DNA from: an uncultured Lachnospiraceae bacterium
GTDB taxonomy: Bacteria > Bacillota > Clostridia > Lachnospirales > Lachnospiraceae
Reading direction: 5' to 3'
Assembly: GCA_945787485.1 (NCBI GenBank)
Contig: CALZHV010000035.1
Location: forward strand, 1-14,867
DNA: 14,867 nucleotides
In this document: one piece after another, positions 7,657-13,484 of the stretch
How positions within the stretch are numbered: position 1 is the stretch's first letter
Layout: each line of letters starts with the position of its first letter
The notes under the pieces: generated by a model
What the model was told of the DNA's origin: nothing
What the model saw: only the letters and a program-made list of their open reading frames with translations
The model's database searches: none
Translations under genes and position numbers: made by a program

Positions 7657-8613
7657 CTATAATCCGGAAAACTTTGTAGTTTCTCCAAATGATGTGCCAA
7701 AGTTCCAGCTTGATGTATCAAGCTTAAAGCCTGTACTCGAACCAAAGCTTGAGCTTTTGCTTGTATCTTCATCTGAAAAAGAACTGCTGCTTCCTTCATC
7801 AAATGAAAAGCTTTCTGATTCATCTTCAGCTTCATAATCCTCTTCTTCGTCTGTTGTTTCAAGTTCATCCTCATATGTAGGATGTAAGATGGAAGTAAAG
7901 TCATAGCTTGTTTTTTCTTCGACAGTTTCTTCCTCTTCTTCAATTGTATCTTCTTCGCTGTCACTGTAATCTGATGAACTATATGAATAATCAGACTCAT
8001 CATCTTCTTCACCAACCACGTACGAATCAATATAAGGGTCTTCAGCAGGTTCTTCTGATGTCTCCTGTTCTTCTGATATTTCCTCTTCTTCAGGAATTTC
8101 CTCATCAGACGGTTCTTCATCAAATGCATCCTCATCAGATTTTTCATCAGATGTTTCTTCCTGTTTTTCTTCAGGTGTATTTTCCGATGCTTTAAGTTCC
8201 TCAGCTGCAGTTTCTGCCATCTCAGGTTCCTTTGGAATTTCTTCTGAAATCACTTCTGCCTTTTCTTCTTTAGTCACAGCACTCTCTGTAACAGGCTCAA
8301 CAACAGCATTTTGCTTCAACTGATTGTATATTTCCATCATAAGACAAATATCTTCGAAATCAGTAAATTTGTCGAGCTCTGATGAAAGATTATTACTAAT
8401 AACATTTGCAAGACTTCCCTGTATATTATCTACGGAAACATCCCCCTGGTCATCATTGCCTAATGCAATTGCCTTTAAGCTTCTGAAGAAAATACACAGC
8501 TCATTTAAATCATCAATTTTCTTGCCAACACTGCCTTCCTTGATTGATTTCATTATCATGTCATCAAAAATCGGATACAGCTTTTGAGCATTCGCTTTTT
8601 TAACTTTAATCAT
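7657..8613 (-). CDS. Acidic low-complexity protein with Ser/Phe/Gly-rich tail (318 aa)
   Basis: I recognise no family. Residues 1-105 look folded and mostly helical (YPIFDDMIMKSIKEG, LNELCIFFRSLKAIA, FEDICLMMEIYNQLK). From about 110 to 265 the chain is dominated by Glu, Asp, Ser, Pro and Thr with no hydrophobic core, and is surely disordered. The last 50 residues are rich in Ser, Phe and Gly (SFGSSTGF, SFGETTKF). There is no signal peptide or membrane segment. ATG 8613 is preferred: AAAGGGG lies 8 nt upstream. An ATG at 8631 would add six residues but lacks a ribosome binding site, and its own codons supply the AAAGGGG. Own promoter and terminator make it monocistronic. The design, a small folded head with a long acidic arm, resembles scaffolds or adaptor proteins; this is inference only. 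Confidence 0.8.
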   Translation of the reverse strand: MIKVKKANAQKLYPIFDDMIMKSIKEGSVGKKIDDLNELCIFFRSLKAIALGNDDQGDVSVDNIQGSLANVISNNLSSELDKFTDFEDICLMMEIYNQLKQNAVVEPVTESAVTKEEKAEVISEEIPKEPEMAETAAEELKASENTPEEKQEETSDEKSDEDAFDEEPSDEEIPEEEEISEEQETSEEPAEDPYIDSYVVGEEDDESDYSYSSSDYSDSEEDTIEEEEETVEEKTSYDFTSILHPTYEDELETTDEEEDYEAEDESESFSFDEGSSSSFSDEDTSKSSSFGSSTGFKLDTSSWNFGTSFGETTKFSGL

Positions 8614-8621
8614 TAATGCAA

Positions 8622-8628
8622 CCCCTTT
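8622..8628 (-). promoter_or_regulatory. Ribosome binding site deciding the start of the acidic protein
   Basis: AAAGGGG on the minus strand ends 8 nt before ATG 8613. The alternative ATG 8631 is preceded only by a weak purine run, so this site places the start at 8613. Confidence 0.7.
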
Positions 8629-8662
8629 CATTATTCCGTTCGTGTTAAAAAATCATATATTA

Positions 8663-8691
8663 ATTCTATAATTATTTCACAAATAATTCAA
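8663..8691 (-). promoter_or_regulatory. Sigma-A promoter of the acidic protein gene
   Basis: On the minus strand TTGAAT (8691-8686), a 17-nt spacer and TAGAAT (8668-8663) lie about 50 nt upstream of the chosen start codon. Both hexamers match consensus in five of six positions. Confidence 0.75.
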
Positions 8692-8749
8692 GTAATATTA
8701 AAATTTTTTAGTTATTTTTATGAAAAAAAGCTACTTCAGGCAAAGAATA

Positions 8750-8786
8750 TAAAATAAAAAAGCTGTGCCATAAACACAGCTTTTTT
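8750..8786 (-). terminator. Terminator of the 203-aa DGYWGVKQT gene
   Basis: A perfect 12-bp stem (GCTGTG core extended by A and T runs) with a 7-nt loop. On the minus strand it is followed by TTTTTTATTTTATA and starts about 40 nt after the stop codon. It also carries six T on the plus strand, but no plus-strand gene lies upstream to use it. Confidence 0.9.
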
Positions 8787-8828
8787 ATGTATGTTTTCAA
8801 CAAATAAAATTAATAATGTTTCCAATAA

Positions 8829-9440
8829 TTAAGCTTTTGAATTGTAGTAATCTTCAAACAGTTTATTTGCTGCTTCCATTGTCTGATTACTTATATCAGG
8901 GAGTTCTCTGCCCCATGCTTTTGTAGCCTGGTCAAACCCCTTTGCCATAGCCTTCTGCATTTCCTTCATCTGGTCAACGTCATCTCCTGCGAGTGCGCTT
9001 GCAAAATCAAACATTCTCTGAGCAGTCTGCTTTACTCCCCAGTAACCATCTTCTGAAATATCTTCCTGTGCCTGCTTCTTAGCCGCTTCATCAACTGTAA
9101 AATTACCCTCGGCAAACATCTTCCACACGCTGTCATCATCAAAAGCAATGCCGTATGTTTTTGTCTGTTGACCAAGCATATCAGATACGATATTCATAAG
9201 GCTCTGCTGTCTTGATTCCTGATCTGCCTTAAGCTGTTCAACAAGAGCACTTCTGTCCTGCTGACTCATCTTGTTGATAGAATATGTAGCACTTTTAACA
9301 CTTGCATCTGATTTTTCATACACAGCACCTACATCTTTAGCTGTTGTAGTATTTTCAGATGTTGCTTTCGTTGTAGCACCTACATCGTATGTGGTATATG
9401 CACCTGATGTCTGTGTACTTGTAATTCCGTTTACATTCAT
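8829..9440 (-). CDS. Hypothetical protein with DGYWGVKQT segment (203 aa)
   Basis: Soluble protein of unknown function with no signal peptide. Residues 1-55 are a Ser/Thr/Gly/Ala-rich, probably disordered N-terminus. About 58-95 is a charged helix (DRSALVEQLKADQESRQQ). Residues 130-187 contain EDISEDGYWGVKQT, a helix ending ALAGDD, then WGRELPDISNQT. I recall similar short proteins ending in this same pattern in clostridial genomes, often unannotated, but cannot name the family. ATG 9440 is chosen because AAGGAGG lies 6 nt upstream; a GTG at 9458 would extend the frame but would place the ribosome binding site inside the gene. A promoter, a leader hairpin and a terminator surround it, so it is monocistronic and probably well expressed. 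Confidence 0.8.
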   Translation of the reverse strand: MNVNGITSTQTSGAYTTYDVGATTKATSENTTTAKDVGAVYEKSDASVKSATYSINKMSQQDRSALVEQLKADQESRQQSLMNIVSDMLGQQTKTYGIAFDDDSVWKMFAEGNFTVDEAAKKQAQEDISEDGYWGVKQTAQRMFDFASALAGDDVDQMKEMQKAMAKGFDQATKAWGRELPDISNQTMEAANKLFEDYYNSKA

Positions 9441-9446
9441 ATTATA

Positions 9447-9453
9447 CCTCCTT
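9447..9453 (-). promoter_or_regulatory. Ribosome binding site deciding the start of the 203-aa protein
   Basis: AAGGAGG on the minus strand ends 6 nt before ATG 9440. It rules out the in-frame GTG at 9458, whose following codons would encode this site. Confidence 0.85.
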
Positions 9454-9465
9454 GTCACTTTAAAA

Positions 9466-9485
9466 GAATGAAATCCTTTTCATTC
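9466..9485 (-). promoter_or_regulatory. Hairpin in the 5' leader of the 203-aa gene
   Basis: On the minus strand GAATGAAA and TTTCATTC form a perfect 8-bp stem around a 4-nt AGGA loop, followed by TTTT, a dozen bases before the ribosome binding site. It could stabilise the leader or act as a weak attenuator. Confidence 0.4.
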
Positions 9486-9503
9486 ACCTACGTTTACTTT
9501 TAT

Positions 9504-9532
9504 ATTCTAACATTTATAGCATTATATAGCAA
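9504..9532 (-). promoter_or_regulatory. Sigma-A promoter of the 203-aa gene
   Basis: On the minus strand TTGCTA (9532-9527), a 17-nt spacer and TAGAAT (9509-9504) precede a leader of roughly 60 nt. No sigma-28 (TAAA/GCCGATAA) pattern was seen, so a flagellar regulon link is not supported. Confidence 0.65.
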
Positions 9533-9541
9533 TACAATTTA

Positions 9542-9595
9542 AACTAATTCATAAGTCTGATTTATAATAACTAATTTGTAAGTCTAATTTATAAG
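9542..9595. repeat. 27-bp imperfect tandem repeat (two copies)
   Basis: Two adjacent 27-bp units (9542-9568 and 9569-9595) each contain AACTAATT, then TAAGTCT and ATTTATAA, and differ at about four positions. A third partial ATAAGTC follows at 9591. The repeat lies between azlD and the promoter of the 203-aa gene and is non-coding. Confidence 0.75.
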
Positions 9596-9603
9596 TCATT
9601 ATT

Positions 9604-9918
9604 TTATATATTATTAAACAGCAATTCCACCGCAAAAACCACTATACATGCAGCAGCCGAAACCTGGATAAGGCTTCGCCTGAACCACGCAAGTATAAGC
9701 GCTACCACAAATCCCGCAGTTGCAGCATATACATTGCCTGTTGCATGCAAAATTGCAGGAAATGTCATCACTGACAGCGTTACATACGGAACATAATATA
9801 AAAAGGATTTTATAAATTTATTTTCTATGTCTTTTTTTATGAGTGTCAGTGGCAAAACTCTGATAAGATATGTAACCACTGCCATTATCATTATGTAAAT
9901 GTAAATATTATTCTTCAT
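9604..9918 (-). CDS. azlD: AzlD-type small subunit of branched-chain amino acid exporter
   Basis: A 104-aa membrane protein with about four hydrophobic segments, the usual size and form of AzlD (YgaH in enteric bacteria). AzlC and AzlD form a two-subunit inner-membrane exporter of branched-chain amino acids; in Bacillus subtilis the pair gives 4-azaleucine resistance. Typical features are the early TYLIRVLPLTLI segment and the mid-protein YVPYVTLSVMTFPAIL. ATG 9918 is chosen: AGGAGG lies 6 nt upstream, inside the coding sequence of azlC. An in-frame start at 9945 would ignore that site. The gene overlaps azlC by 11 bp, indicating translational coupling. No convincing terminator follows. Confidence 0.95.
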   Translation of the reverse strand: MKNNIYIYIMIMAVVTYLIRVLPLTLIKKDIENKFIKSFLYYVPYVTLSVMTFPAILHATGNVYAATAGFVVALILAWFRRSLIQVSAAACIVVFAVELLFNNI

Positions 9919-10636
9919 ACTCATCCTCCTCATCGTCTTCCTCAACAGGAAACAATACGGCTGCCAATGCAGAAATCAAGACAGTGAGTATGATTACTTT
10001 CGTGCCGGATGTTATATTTTCCAAAAGCGGAATATATTCAAATGCCACACTTACGAGCATTGAAGCAATTACAACACCCGCTAAAATTTTATTGTCTCGC
10101 GCCGGTGGAATTATTATTGCAATAAACATACCATACAATGCAACAGACAGTGCACTTACTATATTTACCGGCAAAACATTTCCCATTATTACGCCAAGAC
10201 ATGTACCGACTGCCCAAGCGGGAATTGCCGTACTCATTGCGCCATACATGTAAAACGGATTAAGATTTCTCCGTATAACGGATATTCCGAATATTTCATC
10301 CGTAATACCACCACCCATAATAAATCTGTGATAATACGGATAGCTTTTATCTATACTTTGTGACAATGAGCAGGACATTAACATATATCTTAGATTAATG
10401 ACAAATTGCATAATGGCAAGCTCAAGGTACGATGTGCCTGCACCTATTGCAGCTATTGCGGCAAATTCTCCGGCTGACGTACTGTTTGTAAGACTCATAA
10501 CCGTTGCCTGAACAGCGGTAATACCGTAATTTCTGGCTGCAATTCCAAGTGTGAATGATACCGTAAGATAACCAAGTGCAATCGGAATTCCGTCACGAAG
10601 ACCCTCTTTATAATTTCTTTTATCAATATCTTTCAT
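9908..10636 (-). CDS. azlC: AzlC-type large subunit of branched-chain amino acid exporter
   Basis: A 242-aa integral membrane protein, normal length for AzlC/YgaZ. The N-terminal YKEGLRDGIPIALGYLTVSFTLG is typical of the family; the glycine- and alanine-rich second segment (TSAGEFAAIAAIGAGTSYLELA) and the late hydrophobic helices fit too. With AzlD it should export branched-chain amino acids or related analogues. The C-terminus is a very acidic tail (VEEDDEEDEYEE) whose GAG/GAT codons also supply the azlD ribosome binding site, so the tail may reflect that overlap. The ribosome binding site before ATG 10636 is weak (AAGAAAGATAAG). A near-consensus promoter sits within the end of the upstream gene. 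No Lrp-type regulator gene (azlB) is seen nearby. Confidence 0.96.
   Translation of the reverse strand: MKDIDKRNYKEGLRDGIPIALGYLTVSFTLGIAARNYGITAVQATVMSLTNSTSAGEFAAIAAIGAGTSYLELAIMQFVINLRYMLMSCSLSQSIDKSYPYYHRFIMGGGITDEIFGISVIRRNLNPFYMYGAMSTAIPAWAVGTCLGVIMGNVLPVNIVSALSVALYGMFIAIIIPPARDNKILAGVVIASMLVSVAFEYIPLLENITSGTKVIILTVLISALAAVLFPVEEDDEEDEYEE
9925..9930 (-). promoter_or_regulatory. azlD ribosome binding site inside azlC
   Basis: AGGAGG on the minus strand ends 6 nt before azlD ATG 9918 and is read as acidic codons by azlC. This placement couples translation of the two subunits. Confidence 0.85.
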
Positions 10637-10691
10637 TTTCTTATCTTTCTTAACTAAACATTCATTTAATCTTTATATTGTTCACTCTCGA

Positions 10692-10720
10692 ATTCTACCC
10701 GTTTAATCAAATTATGTCAA
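10692..10720 (-). promoter_or_regulatory. Sigma-A promoter of azlCD, overlapping the end of the LRR gene
   Basis: On the minus strand a perfect TTGACA (10720-10715), a 17-nt spacer and TAGAAT (10697-10692) precede azlC by about 55 nt. The -35 is formed by the last sense codons of the LRR gene, and its stop codon (10709-10707) lies in the spacer. It is one of the closest matches to consensus in the window. Confidence 0.88.
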
Positions 10721-11567
10721 ATTGATTCCAAACATTATCCAAAACAGCCGATGCTTCCTTCATCAACAAAGCCTTTAACTCAACACTTTCAGCAGGAAGA
10801 TAGTCAATAAATTGTGACAGTTTACACCCTGCAAATACATTTGCTTTTTTACAGACGTCAAACGCATCATTTAAAAAATCATCATACATTAATAAGCAGT
10901 CCAAAAGCGGGTATTTAGAAATTATGTTTGACTTTGTCATCTTCTCAAGATATATCTTAAATTCAATCTTAGGAAATATTTCATCTGTCATTCCATTTAT
11001 ACCTTCATTTATACTTTTATTTATACTTTCATATATAAGCCTGTCCAAAATCATCTTGCATTTTAAAATCTGTTTCTTGTATATGTATTCATTTTTTTCT
11101 TTTTCAATATCAGCGTAATCCTCTTCGCCTCCTGCAAGAAACGGTTTAAAGCCGGCATCATCATTTTCTTTTACAAATGCTGATATATTGGCATCCAATT
11201 TTTCCATATATAATGAAGTTCCGTAATTATCAAAAATATTATCTCCACTGTACTCAAAGTATTTCATATTGTACGCAGTGAGTTTACATAATATTTCATT
11301 TTTCTTGTCTTCAAAGCTTACGATATCTTCTGAGTGTTCTTTATTATCATATATGTGTACACTCTCAAGATTATCGCAGCCTGCAAATATATCCTTACCT
11401 ATAAATATAACACTCTTGGGTATGTGTACCTTTTTTATATTGACGCAGTACGCAAATGCCCAGTTTTCAATTTTTCTTATATTTTCCGGAATTACCAATT
11501 CCACAAATTCATCATTATTCATGTATTGTTTTTTACGGATAACATCTGATTCATTTTCTAAAATCAT
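10707..11567 (-). CDS. Small cytosolic leucine-rich repeat (LRR_5 type) protein
   Basis: A 286-aa protein without signal peptide or membrane segment. Residues about 20-78 carry two to three LRR_5/BspA-type repeats (VELVIPENIRKIENWAFAYC, then VHIPKSVIFIGKDIFAGC, then LESVHIYDN). The remaining 200 residues look helical and are not recognised; residues 180-191 contain a short periodic run (ESIN, KSIN, EGIN). LRR_5 proteins usually bind proteins; what this one binds is unknown. The start at 11567 is uncertain: the nearest AAAAGG lies about 14 nt upstream, and ATG at residue 16 has no ribosome binding site. It has no terminator of its own, and the azlCD promoter overlaps its last codons, so azlCD could also receive read-through. 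Confidence 0.8.
   Translation of the reverse strand: MILENESDVIRKKQYMNNDEFVELVIPENIRKIENWAFAYCVNIKKVHIPKSVIFIGKDIFAGCDNLESVHIYDNKEHSEDIVSFEDKKNEILCKLTAYNMKYFEYSGDNIFDNYGTSLYMEKLDANISAFVKENDDAGFKPFLAGGEEDYADIEKEKNEYIYKKQILKCKMILDRLIYESINKSINEGINGMTDEIFPKIEFKIYLEKMTKSNIISKYPLLDCLLMYDDFLNDAFDVCKKANVFAGCKLSQFIDYLPAESVELKALLMKEASAVLDNVWNQFDII
10991..11038. repeat. 12-bp tandem repeat inside the LRR gene
   Basis: Four imperfect 12-bp units with a CATTTATAC core lie in frame and encode the four-residue periodicity (ESIN, KSIN, EGIN) at residues 180-191. Being a multiple of three, the repeat can change copy number without breaking the frame. Confidence 0.7.
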
Positions 11568-11597
11568 TTATATAATTCATTCCTTTTACCAAAATTA

Positions 11598-11611
11598 GTT
11601 ATTATAATAAC
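11598..11611 (-). promoter_or_regulatory. Possible -10 of the LRR gene within a 14-bp palindrome
   Basis: GTTATTATAATAAC is a perfect palindrome; on the minus strand it contains TATAAT (11606-11601) about 35 nt before the LRR start. No good -35 is present 16-18 nt upstream, so the promoter call is weak. Confidence 0.35.
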
Positions 11612-11652
11612 AAAAATTTATTTTTATCTTTATTTTTTGTAGATTTTGTATG

Positions 11653-11681
11653 TTGAACACTTTTTGCGCCAATGTTATGAT
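11653..11681 (+). promoter_or_regulatory. Sigma-A promoter of the MATE pump gene
   Basis: TTGAAC (11653-11658), a 17-nt spacer and TATGAT (11676-11681) lie about 93 nt upstream of the start codon, giving a leader of roughly 85-90 nt. Confidence 0.85.
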
Positions 11682-11695
11682 ATCATTTGCAGTCA

Positions 11696-11719
11696 TACTT
11701 ATAAAGTATTTTATAAGTA
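11696..11719. promoter_or_regulatory. 9-bp dyad just downstream of the MATE promoter, candidate operator
   Basis: TACTTATAA and TTATAAGTA are perfect inverted copies around a 6-bp spacer, covering roughly +8 to +32 of the expected transcript. This is the usual position and form of a MarR/TetR-type operator controlling an efflux pump. It could instead fold as a weak RNA hairpin. No regulator gene is adjacent. Confidence 0.5.
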
Positions 11720-11774
11720 AACTTCTAACAATCAAAAATCAAAATCAATAAAAAAACGAACTAAGGAGTAAAAC

Positions 11775-13154
11775 ATGAATAAAGATTCGACTGAAATATT
11801 TGCAAATGCTCCCGTTCCAAAAGCGGTTATGAGCAATGTAATACCATCGATAATCAGTATGCTGATGGTGCTTATTTACAATCTTGCCGATACATTTTTT
11901 ATCGGTCAGACAAAAAATGCTTACATGGTTGCCGGTGTATCAATCGCAACACCTGCATTTCTTTTATTTATGGCAGTAGGAATGCTTTTTGGTATCGGCG
12001 GAACCTCGCTTATATCACGTATGCTTGGTCAGGGAAATGAGAAGATCGCCAAATCAGCCTCATCATTTTGCTTTTGGACAAGCACCACTATCGGAGTTGT
12101 ATCCGCAATATTTATTATTATTTTTGCAAAACCGATATGTACAGCTATAGGCGCAAGCCCTGATACACTTGGATATTCTTCACAATACCTGAAAATTGTT
12201 GCACTTGGAATTCCATTTCTTATTATCAGCAATGCATTTAGTAACATTATTCGTGCTGAAGGTAATGCAAAGGTAGCAATGACCGGTATGATAATAGGAA
12301 ACCTTTTAAATGTCATATTAGACCCTGTCATGATTTTAATTTTCAAATGGAACGTTGCAGGTGCCGCCATCGCAACTGTTATCGGAAATCTTGTTTCTGC
12401 TGTTTTTTATATATATCATATATTATTTAAGAGCAAGCTTCTTTCAATAAAGCTTAAGGATTATCAAATCAAGGGCGGCATCGCTTTAGGTGTATTTTCA
12501 ATAGGTATTCCTTCATCATTAAACAGCATTTTGATGAGCGTATCGAATATACTGGTAAATAATCTCATGTCCGGCTACGGAGACATGGCAGTTGCAGGTC
12601 TCGGTGTTGCCATAAAAGTAAATATGATTGTTGTAATGCTTCTTATCGGTCTCGGTGTAGGTATCCAGCCGCTGCTTGGTTTTTGCTTTGGAGCAAGAAA
12701 CCGCAAAAGATATCTCAGCGTTTTGAAATTTTCAACATTGCTTGCCTTGGGAATGAGTTTTGTAATGACTGCCATTTGCTATTTTGGAGCAGGCTTCCTT
12801 GTAAAGGCATTTTTAGATGACCCAAATGCATTTGAATACGGTATGCTTTTTGCCCGCACCTATATTTATTCAGGACCGATCATGGGTATATTATTTGTAT
12901 ATATTAATGCTATTCAGTCGATGGGAGCTGCCTTTCCTGCGCTGATATTAAATATCAGTCGTCAAGGTCTCATTTATATACCAATTCTTTTTTCGTTCAA
13001 AGCAATATTTGATAACGAAAGAATGTTGGCCGCTGCCCAGCCGGTTACCGACTATATAGCTGCATTTCTGGCAATAGTATTATTTGTTATCTCCTTTAAA
13101 AAATATTTTAAACCCGTCAAACAAAATGAAACACAAAACAGTGATACTAAATAA
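11775..13154 (+). CDS. MATE family multidrug efflux transporter
   Basis: A 459-aa integral membrane protein with about twelve hydrophobic segments, standard length for the multidrug and toxic compound extrusion family (NorM/MepA-like). Early landmarks are the N-terminal PVPKAVMSNVIPSII segment and YNLADTFFIGQ (about 35-45), followed by AGVSIATP and a GIGGTSLISRMLGQG loop. The second half repeats the pattern (GLGVAIKVNM, GLGVGIQPLLGFCFGARN). Such pumps exchange Na+ or H+ for cationic drugs, bile-type compounds or metabolites; the substrate cannot be told from sequence. ATG 11775 has GGAG 8 nt upstream. It is the only plus-strand gene here and stands alone: promoter and dyad upstream, long hairpin terminator downstream. 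The lysine-rich cytosolic tail (KKYFKPVKQNETQ) is ordinary. Confidence 0.95.
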   Translation: MNKDSTEIFANAPVPKAVMSNVIPSIISMLMVLIYNLADTFFIGQTKNAYMVAGVSIATPAFLLFMAVGMLFGIGGTSLISRMLGQGNEKIAKSASSFCFWTSTTIGVVSAIFIIIFAKPICTAIGASPDTLGYSSQYLKIVALGIPFLIISNAFSNIIRAEGNAKVAMTGMIIGNLLNVILDPVMILIFKWNVAGAAIATVIGNLVSAVFYIYHILFKSKLLSIKLKDYQIKGGIALGVFSIGIPSSLNSILMSVSNILVNNLMSGYGDMAVAGLGVAIKVNMIVVMLLIGLGVGIQPLLGFCFGARNRKRYLSVLKFSTLLALGMSFVMTAICYFGAGFLVKAFLDDPNAFEYGMLFARTYIYSGPIMGILFVYINAIQSMGAAFPALILNISRQGLIYIPILFSFKAIFDNERMLAAAQPVTDYIAAFLAIVLFVISFKKYFKPVKQNETQNSDTK

Positions 13155-13167
13155 AGCTTAATATAAT

Positions 13168-13254
13168 AAAAGCATGTTTCTGACAGCCTGATATATCTTA
13201 TTAATCCAATGATTAGCATATATCAAAACCTATCAGTAACATGCTTTTTTTATT
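13168..13254 (+). terminator. Long composite hairpin terminator between convergent genes
   Basis: An imperfect hairpin of 81 nt (13168-13248) built from nested perfect arms: AAAAGCATGTT/AACATGCTTTT, CTGA/TCAG, TGATATAT/ATATATCA and an apical TAATC/GATTA. The plus strand ends in seven T (13245-13251). The minus strand ends in TTTTATTATATT, so it can stop transcription from both sides. It is much larger than a simple terminator and could also be a structured RNA 3' end or a MITE-like relic. Confidence 0.8.
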
Positions 13255-13261
13255 CCTTATC

Positions 13262-13279
13262 AGATATTCCAGAATATCT
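13262..13279. repeat. 18-bp palindrome
   Basis: AGATATTC-CA-GAATATCT is a perfect 8-bp inverted repeat with a 2-bp centre, 10 bp past the T tract of the long hairpin. It may bind a protein dimer or form a small hairpin. Confidence 0.6.
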
Positions 13280-13424
13280 CCCGGCTGACAATTTAATTCC
13301 CGGCACAATGCATCTAATTTGGAAAATCTTATTGACATTCACCTTACCTGTCTTAATCTTTGATAAATTAACATTTGTTTCTATAAACCGGAGATATCTA
13401 TGTCCAAATACATCATACACCAAA

Positions 13425-13470
13425 TTGCCCCGTTTTTGCAATTGATTATAATGTATTTTGCCCCGTTTTT
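13425..13470. repeat. 13-bp direct repeat TTGCCCCGTTTTT, two copies
   Basis: Exact copies at 13425-13437 and 13458-13470, 33 bp apart, just downstream of the dehydrogenase gene. The G+C-rich CCCCG core stands out in this A+T-rich gap. Confidence 0.7.
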
Positions 13471-13484
13471 CAGTTTTTTTTTAC

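Larger units (their letters stand above)
13252..13484. other. Non-coding or degenerate stretch between convergent genes
   Basis: No recognised gene. A minus-strand frame at 13441-13250 gives 63 residues from a TTG start without a ribosome binding site and matches nothing I know; it might be a gene remnant. The stretch holds an 18-bp palindrome (13262-13279), two TCCCGGC copies and a 13-bp direct repeat near the dehydrogenase end. Confidence 0.4.

Noticed and set aside
7647..8147. Open frame of 166 codons overlapping the acidic protein gene
   Set aside because: It is a lysine/methionine-rich shadow produced by the GAA/GAT-rich codons of the acidic gene, with no ribosome binding site or family.
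8614..8631. Upstream ATG for the acidic protein
   Set aside because: It lacks a ribosome binding site, while its own codons form the AAAGGGG that serves ATG 8613.
9441..9458. GTG-started extension of the 203-aa protein
   Set aside because: The extension codons contain the AAGGAGG ribosome binding site of ATG 9440.
9542..9595. Attachment site or integration scar at the 27-bp repeat
   Set aside because: The copies are adjacent and imperfect, with no integrase, tRNA or inserted cargo between them.
12029..12370. Minus-strand frame of 113 codons inside the MATE gene
   Set aside because: It is antisense to a clear transporter gene, has no ribosome binding site and no recognisable product.
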